Assembly: GCF_039555335.1 (NCBI RefSeq)
Contig: NC_092637.1
Span: 38,714,526 to 38,778,525 of the forward strand
Direction of reading: 5' to 3'
Length of the DNA stretch: 64,000 nt
From: Amphiura filiformis
Taxonomy: Eukaryota > Echinodermata > Ophiuroidea > Amphilepidida > Amphiuridae
Below, one piece after another: positions 1-11,959 of this stretch. Within the stretch, counting starts at the first letter, position 1; every line of letters starts with the position of its first letter. The position numbers and the translations under genes are program-made. A model generated the notes under the pieces. It worked only from the letters and a program-made list of their open reading frames with translations. It was not told where the DNA came from and did no database searches.

Positions 1-69
1 TTATGGTAATACTTTGCGTACAAGTACCCTTTCAACATACGGGTGAAATTTACTCATGGCGATGGCAGC

Positions 70-166
70 CATTGTTTACAATTGGTGATCGGTGATCGAA
101 TCGGCAGATCAAAGAGGGAATTGATCGGCCGATTCATATTGGCCGATTCAGATCTGATCGGTACCT
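70..166. repeat. GATCGG/CCGATT-rich iterated stretch
   Basis: About 95 bp with many close copies of GATCGG, GATCGA, CCGATT and CGATTCA in both orientations, forming short inverted repeats around GGCCGATT. Nothing coding is visible. It may be the end of an element cut by the window edge. Confidence 0.45.
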
Positions 167-1865
167 CCCTCCACCCCCTGTCTTGGCAAATTGGTTTTAG
201 TTCCATTCTATAGATCATGTTTAAGATACTGTACCTATTGCAAGGCTCCCGCTAGCCTTCAAAAACTATCGGACGCACAACTGTAAAACCTGGTCGGGGA
301 GTGCGCGTCCCACAAAATTTTTGTGCGTCCGTACATATTAATGTGTTGGGCAACAGGGAATACAATTTTACAAAGCCCCCCGATTGCCGGTATCATGGGT
401 ATCGCAGTTTGATGCAAATATTTGACTATTTCCTTTCAGATTCCTGATGAGATTTTAAAGATTTATGTAAATATTATTGTCAATAACAAATTATGTGAAT
501 GCAAACTTGCTGACAATGTAGTTTAGAAAGTTGTATTTTGCTCGTGTTTTGCAAAAGCTTATCACATCTCGCTGCCGTAAGAATTTTCATTCGTTGACCG
601 GTGACCTGGAAGTGTTGCAAAATGGGAGTGGTTAACTTAAGGCCAGAGTAATGGAAGACACATTCGTCCACGACCGAATTTGAGATTTTTTGATATTTAT
701 CAACACTAAGATGTATTCTTTCACTCGAAACTGATAAAATACAACTTGCCAATATTTATTCGTATTTTTGCTTGATTGATTTCACTCTTTTGAACTCTAA
801 AAAGTCACATGGCTCAACACAGCTTAGTAAATCGGCGGAAATAATGAGTCAGAAATGCGCGAATCGCGAATATTGTGATTACGCCACGATTCGCGTCAAG
901 CGTGACGCCGGCACAGCTCTGCTGTAGATATCCAACGCAGTCAAGGCGCATTCGGTACATGTTGTTAACGCCAGCAAATGTGATGTAAACAAAACAAAAA
1001 TTTGTAGTGAAAAAGCCACTTAGATTTTTTAATCATTTTGGATTTTGGCGCACTAAAACCAGACATTATAGATTCATTGGTGCAAAAAGATGCATATTCA
1101 GGCCATGCATTTTAAGGCGCGCGAGTGCGATCGCGCGCATAGAGCCCACCTTAAATCACTTTACCGAAAGTGCGATTTATAAGCGCACCTTGTCACCTGA
1201 AGGAGTTTCCAAAGTTGCAGCCTTCAAATTCAGCCTTCAAATTCATCCCGTAATATTCTTCACATGCATAAAATATGTAACGAAAATAGTACTGATGACC
1301 GTGTTCCTATAACGTAATTAAAAAAGTCAAATGTACTGTCAGGTCGTAGTTCACAAGCAGGTCAACAATGAAAAGGTCAATTTGCGATTCGCTGATAACC
1401 GCGGTGTTTCCATGCCGTAGGTTTCAAGTCTAGTGAAAACTGAAGCTCCATTACATGGTACCAACACACATGATTGGCACTTGTTCGCGCAAATTTTGAC
1501 GACTTTCTAGTGAATTTGAAAGTGGCGATTTCGAACTGATTTTTCGAAACTACTCTCCAAATATCTAACTAACAGAGTTTAACGGTGAGTTAAATTGTGC
1601 ACACGGTGAATAAATGTAGTTTTTTGTACATAAAAATGTTTGGTTAGATGAGATTGGAGGGGTGCCTTGCGCAAAAAGTGAGTGAAGTGGCACTTTGTGT
1701 AGTACGAATTTGGCGACTTTTGCAATTGGTGAATATAGTAAACATGTTTTACGGGCGTGGTTTGCATAGTAATTGTTGGGGAGGGGCTATGGGGTTTATG
1801 ATTATGTACGAAATAATAAATAATTTTATGTATTTAAGCAGTGTATTTATGTTTTATTTAGGCCC

Positions 1866-1985
1866 TTGGTTTTTTTTTTTCTTTACTTTTTCTTTCCTTT
1901 TTTCCTTTTCTTTCTCCTTCCCTTTTTTCTCCTTTTCTTTTTTCTTTCTTTTTTCTTTCTTACTCCCTTCCCTGTCTTTCTGTAC
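1866..1985 (+). repeat. Polypyrimidine (CT) tract
   Basis: About 115 bp composed almost only of T and C, as runs of T3-T11 broken by C, CC or CCC, with one or two purines. The 114-aa open frame that crosses it (rich in Phe, Ser, Leu) is a by-product of the skewed composition, not a gene. Confidence 0.95.
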
Positions 1986-2047
1986 ATTGTAGTCCCACAT
2001 TCAACACCAATGCTTCTTATCTGAATATCAAGTGCAATAATTCAAAT

Positions 2048-2182
2048 AGCCCACCTAAACTTCTTACCGAGTGCAAATGATAGCACACCTAAAATCCTCA
2101 CCGAGTGCAATTAACAGCACACCTGTAGCTCGCCTGACTATTTCCAGGAGTGCGATTTGTAGCACACCTGCTGTTTTTCAAA
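2048..2182 (+). repeat. Short degenerate tandem repeat, GAGTGC...AGCACACCT monomers
   Basis: Three to four imperfect units of about 34-45 bp, each reading GAGTGC(A/G)A..., then (A/T)AGCACACCT, then a C-rich spacer. A further diverged unit lies around 1,143-1,205 (AGCCCACCTTAAATCACTTTACC, AGTGCGATTTATAAGCGCACC, broken here for length). The last unit (AGGAGTGCGATTTGTAGCAC) resembles the start of the intronic satellite monomer at 45-46 kb (AGGAGAGTGATATGTAGCTC). Confidence 0.6.
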
Positions 2183-3303
2183 ATTCATGCCCTGCATATT
2201 TAGACCATGCACCAGATACAGCTTTTACAAGCGTGAAAGTCTTACCGTTTTAAAATATACAGACGTTTTGTGCATTATTTTGACATTTTTTACTAAAACG
2301 TCGATTTCTCAGAGTTCATTTTTGACAATATTGCACGATTTTTGTGACAAGATAACTCGAAAAATATGCAAGCAAAAGGTAAACTTTTTGCACTATCGCT
2401 TAGAGCACACCAAAGTCTGGGGACGGTTTTCTCATTTTTTCAAAATATTTGTTTTGAACAAAATATACACCATTATGTGCAATTTTTGCTTAATAGAGTG
2501 ACAAAATTGCTTTTTTCACATGTTTTTGCAATATTTCAAAAATAAGACTAATTTCAAAAAAATAAAAAACCTTCCCTAAGTTCATGTCTCTTCTCCATGA
2601 AAAACTAACTAAAATATTTTTACTCCGAACGGATTTTTTTTTAAGTTGTCACAAAAAAATTGGGGTAAAAAGTGTATTTTTGTGATTTTCTCAAAAACTC
2701 AATACTTTTGAACAAATCTGACGTCACTATGGGATTCCTTGACTCATTTCCTTTCCAAAAATGTATAGTTTTATATACTTTGGACATACAATTCAAAAAT
2801 AATGATGCTCGAAAAGGTCCATGTTCTCTCCCATTACTCTGCCCTTAAATGTGAAAGGTCAATAACTCATGTGCTGATTGGTCCATTGGTCAATAATGAT
2901 GCTAAAATATTAATTTATGCACGATGAAGGTTTAGAAATTTTCATGATTTTTAGGATCATTGCAAACACCAATTTGGTAAGCTTATAATCACTCATTTTT
3001 TTGAAATTTGTTGAACATTGCATCCAGCAATACAAAAATGCGTCTGGACGCAAGAATTCGCGTCCAGCGGGAGCCTTGCCTTATTGACACCTTTCCATAA
3101 ATAATAATTGGTGTTTTAGCTGTCATTTGATACCAAATTTACTATCAAATCTATTTTTATTCCAATGATACATGAAAAAAACTAATGACCAGAGTGATGT
3201 CGAGATTGTGATTTTAGATGTCGAGTTCAAAGCACATGCCCCCATCATTAGGTCTGGCAGTTTATTGTTTCAACTATTTTACAGAATGATATATTTTTTA
3301 TTT

Positions 3304-3500
3304 ATTATGCCTCCACCGTGAGGCATACTGTTTTTGCAATGTCCGTGCTTCCGTCCGGATGCGATATCTCGGCATGGATGTGCGGATTGACTTCAGATTT
3401 TCAGGATAGGTGGGTCATGGTCAAAAACTCTGGCTACTTTTTTTTGGGTGAGGTTCAAGGTCATATGTACTGAGGTAAAAGGTCATTTGAGGTCAGAGGG
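3304..3500 (+). repeat. Leader of the dispersed repeat (ATGCCTCCACC module)
   Basis: This begins TTATGCCTCCACCGTGAGGC, continues with a TCCGTCCGG run and GATATCTCGG, and passes directly into the AGGTCA-rich monomers. A second copy of the opening (TATGCCTCCACCGGAGGTAT) is at 6,423, again with TCCGTCCGTCC just after. It looks like the conserved 5' part of a dispersed element whose 3' part is the monomer array. Confidence 0.7.
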
Positions 3501-4617
3501 CCCATTTTCCTTATTTACCTCTTTTCTCGGAGACTAGGGGTCGCACGTTCCTCAAACTTGGTGGGTGGGTGCATCTTGACCCAGACAGAACAAGTTTGTA
3601 TTGGTTAATGGGTCAAGGTCTCCTGAGGTCATGCAGGGGTCATCTGAGGTCAAATTCGCAAAAATAGTACAAAAAAAGGTACAGTCAACATTTAGAGCCA
3701 AATTTTTGGAAGGTCATTTTGGGGTCATCTGGGGTCACCCAGGGGTCATATGAGGTCAAATTAGTAAAAACTCGTATGGGCATGAAACTTGGAGGGTACA
3801 GTCAACATTCAGAGCCTAATTTTTGGAGGTCATTTTGGGGTCACCCAGGGGTCATCTGAGGTCAAATTAGTAAAAACTGTTGTATGGGCATGAAATTTGG
3901 TGGGTACAGTCAATATTGACCTTTTCGGTAAATCCCATAACCCTTTGCGAGTACACCCGAGAACTCGTCATTTGACGTCCACGCCGATCTCGCGCCGATG
4001 CGCACATCGCTTATCGAACATCGTTACTGCGCATTGCAAGTCGGTGTGACGTCAAATGACGAGTTCTCAGGTGTACTCGCAAAGGGGTATGGGATTTACC
4101 GAAAAGGCGAATTCAGAGCCAAATTTTTGGAAGGTCATTTTGGGGTCATCAGAGGTCATCCAGGGGTCATTTGAGGTCAAATTAGTAAAACTGTCGATGG
4201 GCATGAAACTTGGTGGGTACAGTCAACATTTAGAGCCAATTTTTGGAAGGTCATTTTGGGGTCATCTGAGGTCAAATTAGTAAAACTATCGTATGGGCAT
4301 GAAACTTGGTGGGTACAGTCAACATTTAGAGCCAAATTTTGGAAGGTCATTTTGGGGTCACCAGAGGTCATCTGAGGTCAATTTAGTAAAAACTACACAT
4401 TTTTGGAAGGTCATTTTGGGGTCATCCGAGGTCATCCAGGGGTCATTTGAGGTCAAATTACTAAAAATTATCATATGGGCATGAAACTTGGTGGGTACAG
4501 TCAACATTTAGAGCCAATTTTTGGAAGGTCATTTTGGGGTCATCAGGGGTCATCTGAGGTCAAATTAGAAAAACTATCGTATGGGCATGAAACTTGGTGG
4601 GTAAAGTCAACATTCAA
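3420..4617 (+). repeat. AGGTCA-rich ~100-bp monomer array
   Basis: This is an imperfect tandem array. Each monomer reads approximately AAGGTCATTTTGGGGTCA, then CTGAGGTCAAATTAGTAAAA, then a CGTATGGGCATGAAACTTGG block, GGGTACAGTCAACATT and AGAGCCAAATTTTTGG. Around ten partial or full units are present. The AGGTCA/GGGTCA hexamers occur in series separated by alternating 5- and 4-bp spacers. Open frames on both strands (Met-Gly-Met-Lys-Leu-Gly-Gly-Tyr repeats) follow from the repeat and are not genes. Confidence 0.9.
3920..4107. mobile_element. MITE with ~60-bp terminal inverted repeats
   Basis: A 188-bp element with nearly perfect long inverted repeats: the left arm starts CCTTTTCGGTAAATCCCATA and the right arm ends with its reverse complement. 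Both arms contain GTCATTTGACGTC and a GTACTCGCAAAG-type segment. It interrupts one monomer of the surrounding array between TCAATATT and ATTCAGAGCC, which points to a short (about 3-bp, ATT) duplication. It encodes nothing and could form an almost complete hairpin. Confidence 0.9.
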
Positions 4618-5385
4618 TCACCATTTTATTAATTAACTAATCATAATTGAAACTGAAATAATTTTAACCTATTTTATTTCTTGGTATGGAAAGAGTATTA
4701 ATTACACTTTGAAATGATACCAGATTTATCACTGTATGACAAGTATTATGGAAAATGTGACATCATAAACATCACTGAAAGCGGAAAAGTGTTACTCCCC
4801 CTCCAAATTAGGTGTCCCAACTCATGGCGCATGACCCTCTATTTATTTGGCAAAGGGTGAATTCCCTGGTTTATTTTCCCCGCTTTATTTTGTTCAGTAA
4901 ATTTTGACAGACCCGACTATCTGCAATTGAATGTTTCATCAGTGTGATATTTACACAGCACTGAGAATGAATGGCTTGTGAAGCTCATTTCCTGTGTCGC
5001 ACAAAATAATATTTGTAGCGATACATACTGAGCATGATTTGTTCCTTGCTAGAGTGGTAGTCTCATTTGCAATTAAAATTTGGTTTGGCTTTATTAGGGC
5101 CGGCGGGCGGCGGCGGCGCCGTTTTTGATGTCGATACATGTACATTTGTGTTCCGAAAAAATACCAGGACTTTTTTTTTCTTCATGATTTTAGGAATATT
5201 TTACAAATTTTAACCTAAAAATATCTAACACTGTCGGCAATTTCAGCAATTTCCAAGATGGCTGTCTTCATAGCGAGCATGTAGCGATAAAGTGTACAAT
5301 TTACACCGGAAAACAAGGCAAAATACTGCCAAAAGTATGACCCCTGAAGGCAAATAAATTGGTGAAATAGTAGATGTAAAAGTTG
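4618..5385. other. No gene seen
   Basis: AT-rich sequence without an ORF that resembles a protein family. It has a short GGCGGGCGGCGGCGGCG run near 5,101-5,118. Nothing else is supportable. Confidence 0.6.
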
Positions 5386-5932
5386 AGGCCGGCCAGCCCT
5401 CGAATTAAGGATCTGAAGGGGCACAGCAACTTTTTTAGGGCAAGTTTTTTTTGTTTTTCCATTTTTATTTGCCTGTACTTGGGCCTGGTGGAAGGGAAAA
5501 AAGAACATGTGCAGACATGGTCCACCAGACCCCATCTTAATTACGGTAACCAAGATAGATGCAAAGATACAATCAGATTATGACAATAAGATTTTTTAGG
5601 GCAAGTTGATAATTGCCTTGGATTTTAACTGAAAAGGCAAGGCAGCACAGCAGGTTGTAATATTTCAAGAGGGGCACCATGGCAACTGTTGAAAATTTGA
5701 GAAGGGCACCAAGGCAATTTCTCAAAAGTGAAGAAAACACACACAAACATAGATAGATGATTTTATAATGAAGGGGCAGGGCTGGGGCACCGGCAGCAAC
5801 TTCATTAGAGGGCACAGCAAGTGACTGCCTTGGGTAAAGATCATATTTTGAGGGCATTGCGGCAGTGGGGATGGGCACCCACGGCAAAATGCCATGGGTG
5901 CTGTGGGTTAATTCGAGGGCTGATGCCGGCCT
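5386..5932. mobile_element. Non-autonomous inverted-repeat element (547 bp)
   Basis: The left end AGGCCGGCCAGCCCTCGAAT and the right end (reverse complement AGGCCGGCATCAGCCCTCGA) form terminal inverted repeats of about 23-25 bp with a 2-bp indel. The interior has repeated GGGCACC(A)(T/A)GGCAA and GGGGCACAGCAA phrases on one strand. No transposase is present. Confidence 0.8.
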
Positions 5933-6421
5933 TAGGCTTTATCATTTCATAGCCTACAAACCTCTACACTGGAGAACTGAGTGGCTTGGCTAGGAAATAT
6001 CTCGTTCTCCTGCAGCAATACAAACTAGGTTCATCTTTTTTCATACAGCGGGTACATGTAGACAGTAGAAGGCCTAGAAATTGGTGGCAGTTTGGGCGAA
6101 TCCATTTGGATTCTCTCTAGAGAATTTTGCCAGAAACATTGATTCACGCAAATCTACCTCCTGCTCTCGCTGCACAATGATTGAAAAAAATACTGCCCTC
6201 GTACAGTCTGATTTAGTCATCCAAGATGGCGGCTTTGGCGAACAAAAGATCGGCCCGCAACCGATGGCTGTTTTTGCTGTTAAAATGCCCTCTCAAATCA
6301 GTATTATAGTACCGGTACAAATTATTAATGTTTAAAAGTAAATTATCCCATAATGGGTGTTCAATTGCTTAAAAAACAAAGTATAAATAGTCAAACCGGG
6401 AATCAAACTTGGTACCTATTT

Positions 6422-6840
6422 TTTATGCCTCCACCGGAGGTATTATGTTTCCTGGTTGTCTGTCCGTCCGTCCGAGCTTGCCAGTGCAATTTCTCGGAAC
6501 TGGTAAGGCCTATACTAATGCAATTTGGTGGAGGGGTAGCAATTGGCGATCTCCAAATTTTAGGTTTTCGTCGCAAAATATGGTGATTGAGTATGGTACC
6601 TAAAAATTTGCATAATTTATGCATATCAAGCAAAATAACCTTGTGCACAGATTATCTGGAGATCTGTACGAGTTACATGTATACAGTGAGTGATGAAACT
6701 TGGCGAAGAGTAGCGCAGCCAGAGGTTGTTGACCTGATTTGCTTTTCAGCGCAAAATTTGTGTAATGGGGTCATCTGGGGTCAAATCGCCATATATTGTT
6801 GCAGGTTCATGAAATTTGGTGGGAACATACTGTCAGGTAC
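6422..6840 (+). repeat. Second copy of the dispersed repeat, leader plus monomers
   Basis: TATGCCTCCACCGGAGGTAT at 6,423 and a TCCGTCCGTCC run are followed by GGGTCATCTGGGGTCAAATC and GTTCATGAAATTTGGTGGGA. This is the same order of modules as at 3.3-4.6 kb, but with a diverged monomer. Confidence 0.75.
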
Positions 6841-7043
6841 CGCGTGAGCAAACTCAAAATAGCGCAAACAGCGCGAAAGCGCACCAAAAGAAACTTCCCG
6901 CGTAAGATAAGCGATGTCGCCAGGTCTGTACGCTGTACCGGCGTCAGCTGAATTCGAGTACGCTTAGAGGGCACAGGCATGGAAAATTCTAATCTGTGTA
7001 TTAATAATCTAAGGGTTGGAACGACTACTGTTGGAAGAAGAAA

Positions 7044-7265
7044 ATGTCAAGGTCATTTTGGGGTCATCTGGGGTCAAATCGCCATAGATTGTTGCAGGTT
7101 CATGAAATTTTGTGGGGACGACCACTGAAACAGGCAAAAATGTCAAGGTCATTTTGGGGTCATCTGGGGTCAAATCGCCATGTAGACTGCTGCAGGTTCA
7201 TGAAATTTGGTGGGAACAGCCACCTGCTTAAGGCAAATAATGTGACGGTCATTTTGGGGTCAAGT
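7044..7265 (+). repeat. Monomer array, diverged subfamily
   Basis: Three tandem units of about 90-100 bp, each with AAGGTCATTTTGGGGTCATC, then TGGGGTCAAATCGCCAT, a TTGCAGGTTCATGAAATT block and TGTGGGGAC or TGGGAACAG. The hexamer spacing (5 bp, then 4 bp) is the same as in the 3.4-kb array. Confidence 0.85.
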
Positions 7266-10200
7266 GAAATTGCACCGGTTAAAATGATGGGCGTCAAGGT
7301 GGAAGCATTGCGACCGACGCTTTGGGTCGAGAACCGCGAAATTCTAGTTTCTTTCTGTAAACTGCCAATGCATTAGGCATATGGATTCGCCCAGTTGATG
7401 TTTTACGAGAATCTTTGCTCGAATCGATTCGCATCCGATTTCTGAGCCTGAGTAGTTTTATGACGATTCCCAACACAAATTTTTTTTTTAAAGTTACCCC
7501 CGGTACCGGTATTTATTTTTTCGGTTTTGTGTAATGTCCCTGGACCTAGAGCTAAATGCTAGGATCATTCATGGTTGACTTATTCATTTTTTTTTTTAAT
7601 TTGGGTAATCCGTGAATGGAATTTGTATCCGGGTAGGGAAAAAACGGGCGGGTACCCGAATATCCGGGCTTGAGTCACTGCCTTAGTCGGTGATTAAACT
7701 TTTGCCAAGTCATACCCAATGTGTAGGTTTGAATGTAATAAGGGCAAAAAAGGGGTATGTCTTGGCTTCTCACATGCAGAGGTTTAATTTTTTTTATTTT
7801 TGCACATTTTGTCAATGTTTTTATTTTTTGATAGAAAGGATTAAAATAATTTAAATGTAATTTATAAAAAAGAAAATTCTCAGTAAAAAGCCAACTTGAC
7901 TTATTGTAGCATTTTAGAAAATTGGATTTACCAATCAATTAATTTGTGGCTTCATTTGGTCTTTTGCAAAATTGAAAAGGAAGGTTTTTCACGGTCAAGG
8001 CTATGGTCAAGGCCTGCATCCCCCAATTCCTTGATGCATCCTTCAAATCTCATCAGTGATGAATTGGTCATGTGTTGTTGAACTCTCAGCTTGTGTACAA
8101 TTGTGATGCAGCACATCAAAAGGGGGAACTTTGCAGTGAAGTGCCTTTCAATACATGTATATAGTTTAAATTTGACACAAAAATAAGAAAATTTGGGATG
8201 CTTTTTCAATTAAAAAATATGGATGCCTTAATATTAATATATATAATTAGCAAATGTGGTGTCATTTCATTTGAAAGCTTGCAAAATGCTTTCATTTGAA
8301 GCAAAAATACTGAACTCAAAATTGACCTCACCTGCAAAGTCCCCCTTTCGATACATGTGCTGATCACATTTATGGGTATGTTTTACACTATTTACACATT
8401 GATTGTGATTGCTGTAAAAAAAACTACTTCCTTTTTTAGTTCTGGGTATTTTATTTGACTGGGCATCTGTCATCCCATGTCGCATCTCATCTCAAGCAGT
8501 ATGGAAAACTGATTTGTGTGTAGCAGGATTAAAACTGATCTGAAATTTACTCAATTTTACCTGGCCAGGATAAAAATAGATGTCTTGCACACCCAAACCT
8601 GGATACAAGAAATTTGCATAAATGCAAGGGACGCAAGTACTGCTTGATGCTCTGCGGTAGTTACGAGAGAGAAATGATGGTGAAGCATCAAGTGATACTA
8701 CTAAGTGACGTCAGTAAGTTGACTGCAGTTAAACGATTGTATGTAGTAAGCAAATAGCAAGGTCATTCAGAGAATCCCAGGTAGTACAAGTGCAAGACAA
8801 TGATAAGCCAGTCTTTATGTAAAACTATCATCTCGCGCGGAACAAGATAATTGTTTGTCAGTTTTACTGCAGAGGTTGTTGGCTTATGTGATCAAAATTG
8901 ATGGTGCTCATCTTTGCTCCTGCACTGGAGTACTGGACTGATGCAATAAAGAATTCATGGTTTTTCTGCATCTGCCATAGATCATGGAAGACGAAAATAC
9001 CGATAATACAACATGGGAAAGGGGCAGCAGGCTCAGTCCAGAACACATTTGGTTTTGACATCTGTTCCAAATATTTATCTTTAATACTTATTTAGTTTCC
9101 TCAAAATGTGAATTCAGATATTTCTGAAAAATATGTTATAAAAGCTTGATGAGCTTTCTTTAATCTTTAGAGACCATTTTACTGTCCATAGTACTTAAAA
9201 TTAAAATGTGGAAAAATGTCGGTTCTGGTATTTAGAAATACAGTAGTTCATCAAATACTTGTGACAATTTCTATTTTGGGCAAAGACATGAACTGATATG
9301 ACATCAAGCTATTTTTTCTGTAACTTGTACAAGAATGTGATGAAGTACATGTATTGAGTTGGCTACCTAGTAATAACCTAAAGGAAGGGAGATAAGGAGG
9401 ATTTGATTGTGATTTCATTGAGGGTTGAGTATTCAGTATGATGTAAAGGGTGTTAAAGTTAGCCCAAAATCATGAATAAAAAAAGTAAAGAAAGACAGCC
9501 AGGAAAAAACTGCTGAACATGCTGCCAGTACTTATCCACTTGAGTGTGAAAGACAATCCTCTTCTAAAACACCTTTGATAGAGACCGGAACTCTGTGTCG
9601 CGAATTCCAAAATGGTTTCCTTTTTTTGCTGTAAGAAAATTTTGACAATGACGCTACCTGACATACTTGTGATAAACATTGCAAAGAAATGTGTAGTAAC
9701 TTACTAATAATCAAGACTTACAAGTCTGCGAGGAGTATTTATTATTTTGACAAGTCTGGGAACATCTCTTCACTTAAATAAATATTTGCATAGATCAAGT
9801 TCAATATTAAGCCTGAGACAAATTCACAAAATATCAGCATGAACTCTGATCTGATTTCTCCTTTATTAGATAGACAGCGCATAAAATAATATCAATATTT
9901 TAAATCTATTTTTGAGGCATTTAACAATATTATTTGGTATCCTTTTCATTTTTGGCTCTTAGCGGAGCTAGTGAGCCTTAGTCATTGTAGTCAGTGAGGA
10001 CTGTATTTTTGCTACAAATTTTGGCCACTTGCGTTCTTGCTTTTTATGCTAAGGTTTCTTTTGTTAATGATATTTGGCTTTGAAATTACATTCCAAGGTT
10101 TGCTTAGTTATTTAGCAATCGATTGCACTCCTTTAGAAGTGAATTTGGGGTGGGGAAAGTACTTATTTTGAAGTGAGAAAAGTCAAAAGTCGCCATGAGA

Positions 10201-10500
10201 AACAAGTCATTTCTATCGCTTTGCTTGGTTCCCTGTATGCGCTAGAGATTATTTTGGTCTGAGTAATTTAAGTTGTGAGATCATGGCGGAATTGACGGAT
10301 TGCACTATTTTTCTTTGGGAAAGTGACCTTTTATCATGAATTTTTGCGGTGATCTCACATGGATAGAAACGTGATTGGATGATTCCTTTGTCCAGATTGT
10401 TTATTGAGTTCTCGGAGTTTTGTTACCATGGGACAACACTTCAAAATATTTAGAGACCAGCGGCGTAGTAATTTAATTAAATGAACGCTAAATAACCAAA
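7266..10500. other. No gene seen
   Basis: Over 3 kb of AT-rich sequence with only short random frames. A stretch at 7,545-7,580 (CTGGACCTAGAGCTAAATGC) matches part of the inverted-repeat element at 39,077-39,552 and is probably a fragment of it. 7,385-7,450 carries CGAGAATC/GATTCGC phrases related to the MITE at 16,314. Confidence 0.6.
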
Positions 10501-10504
10501 GTTG

Positions 10505-10660
10505 ACAAAAAAATTCAGCCCGAATCGCAGGTCAAATAATCGAAAAGTCGCCCAATTTTTTTTTTACCCTTTGTATTCTATGGGGCAGGAAATTGTCCCG
10601 GGAAAATCTTCAAAAGTCGCCTAATTGGGTTATCAAATCGCTGGTTTGACAACCCTGAAA
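10505..10660 (-). repeat. Dispersed repeat, minus-oriented copy of the 56.85-kb family
   Basis: AAATAATCGAAAAGTCGCCC, GGGGCAGGAAATTGTCCCGG and AAATCTTCAAAAGTCGCCTA are the reverse complement of phrases at 56,855-57,062. The right boundary runs into TTTGACAACCCTG, the inverse of CAGGGTTGCCAAA at 56,848. Confidence 0.8.
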
Positions 10661-11170
10661 ACAACGCCTCGACAGCCGAAGGTCACATCTGGCTATTCAT
10701 TATCATTGTTTGTCTGGCACGCTTTCTACAGCGTGGGTTGGGAATTCTGCAAATCTGTAAAAATTACAATTTTGCGGAATATAGGGTGGGTTTCTAAAAA
10801 GCGGGTGAGCAATATATAATTATAAAGCGTAGGGGTAACGCTACCAATTGAAAAAAAAATATAATAAAGTAATTTGATGATCTGTTGAAAAACATTCATA
10901 TTTTCTTCATAAATCTGGAAAGAAAATGTCAAAATTAATTTGCTGATGTTTTCAATTCATACGACGTCACCTGTAGTAGAATCGACGCCCGTGAGTTTTA
11001 TGAATGAATATAATTTTCAGTCTCTACATCAGCCGCTTTGGCCCGGCTCGCTCACACTAGAAGTGGAGCGATCCGAACCACAGCGGCCGTGTAGAGAGTA
11101 TAGACTGACGATTCAGGATCTCACAGGTATCTCAGCCTTTTGCCCATTTGCCCATGTGTTACTTTATGAT

Positions 11171-11650
11171 AAACAATCTAAAGTCGTATCTTTTCGATGC
11201 AGTTGCAGTGATGCAGTTTTGCCAACATTTAATATGTCGCAAATGTTTCAGATGAATAAGAAAATCATGAGTGTTTGATAGATGAGGATAAATTCTGCAT
11301 CAATTCGGATTCTGAAATGGATTGATGGCGCAGATAATGATAAATGGACCCGGAAGTGACTGTATGAAACGCCGATGTTCAGTCTTCCGAATTTGATAAA
11401 GTAATGCTGTAAACAATCTAAAGTCGTATCTTTTCGAAAGATGATTGCAGTTTTGCCAATATTATGTCGCAAATGTTTCAGATGAATAAGAAAATCATGA
11501 GTGTTTGATAGATGAGGATAAATTCTGCATCAATTTGGATTCTGAAATGGATTGATGGCGCAGATAGTGATAAATGGACCCGAAGTGACTGTATAAAACG
11601 GCGATAGCGCCGATGTTCAGTCTTCCGAATTTGATAAAGTAATGCTGTAA
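11171..11650 (+). repeat. 240-bp tandem duplication
   Basis: The segment beginning AAACAATCTAAAGTCGTATC at 11,171 recurs at 11,411 and stays nearly identical to about 11,650 (shared AAGAAAATCATGAGTGTTTG, ATGGATTGATGGCGCAGAT and CGATGTTCAGTCTTCCGAAT). A few indels distinguish the copies. No coding content is assured. The 112-aa frame starting at 10,940 enters the first copy and has no recognisable domain. Confidence 0.92.
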
Positions 11651-11959
11651 GCTTTGGTCACAAACACTGCATAAGGGTGGGGGTTCAATTTTTGATAAAA
11701 AGGGTGTCTGTCTAAAAGTGTGGGGAAATATAAATGGAGGGGTTTGACCCCTGACAAACGCTCAAATTTGTAGCTGCTACAACTGATCATCACTATTTAA
11801 TTCACTAGAATCTGTTTGTTTGTCTGTGTCTGCCTCTTCTCTCAGAGACTAGTGTAGTAGTAGGTCGTTCACGTAGTGATTCCGTTGTCCCGCTGGCCTA
11901 CAAAACTTAGATTGCATGGCGATCGGAGTGTTATCGTCAGAGCACTAGCATAGTAGGGG

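Larger units (their letters stand above)
633..2858. mobile_element. Inner inverted-repeat pair nested in the 241-3078 element
   Basis: The left end around 635-660 (TTAAGGCCAGAGTAATGG...) matches the reverse complement of 2,828-2,855 (...CCATTACTCTGCCCTTAA) at about 20 of 24 positions. No ORF between them resembles a transposase. It could be an independent insertion or the subterminal part of the outer element. Confidence 0.35.
241..3078. mobile_element. Putative long non-autonomous inverted-repeat element, outer pair
   Basis: The segment opens with CAAGGCTCCCGCT (241-253) and closes with its inverse AGCGGGAGCCTTG (3066-3078). Both ends are followed inward by clustered GGACGC/GCGTCC hexamers (around 270-330 and 3040-3066), a subterminal-repeat pattern typical of hAT-like DNA transposons. 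No transposase ORF is recognisable inside. The flanks (ctattg / cttattg) give only a weak target-site duplication. The interior contains a second inverted pair (633-2858), a pyrimidine tract and short GAGTGC/CACACCT repeats, so it is composite. Confidence 0.45.

Noticed and set aside
1648..1992. 114-aa frame with Phe/Ser-rich tail resembling membrane segments
   Set aside because: The hydrophobic tail is translated polypyrimidine; no homologous domain.
4056..4484. Repeated peptide frames (Met-Gly-Met-Lys-Leu-Gly-Gly-Tyr-Ser-Gln-His) at 4 kb and again at 12-14 kb
   Set aside because: By-products of the AGGTCA-rich DNA monomer; frames shift from unit to unit and exist on both strands.
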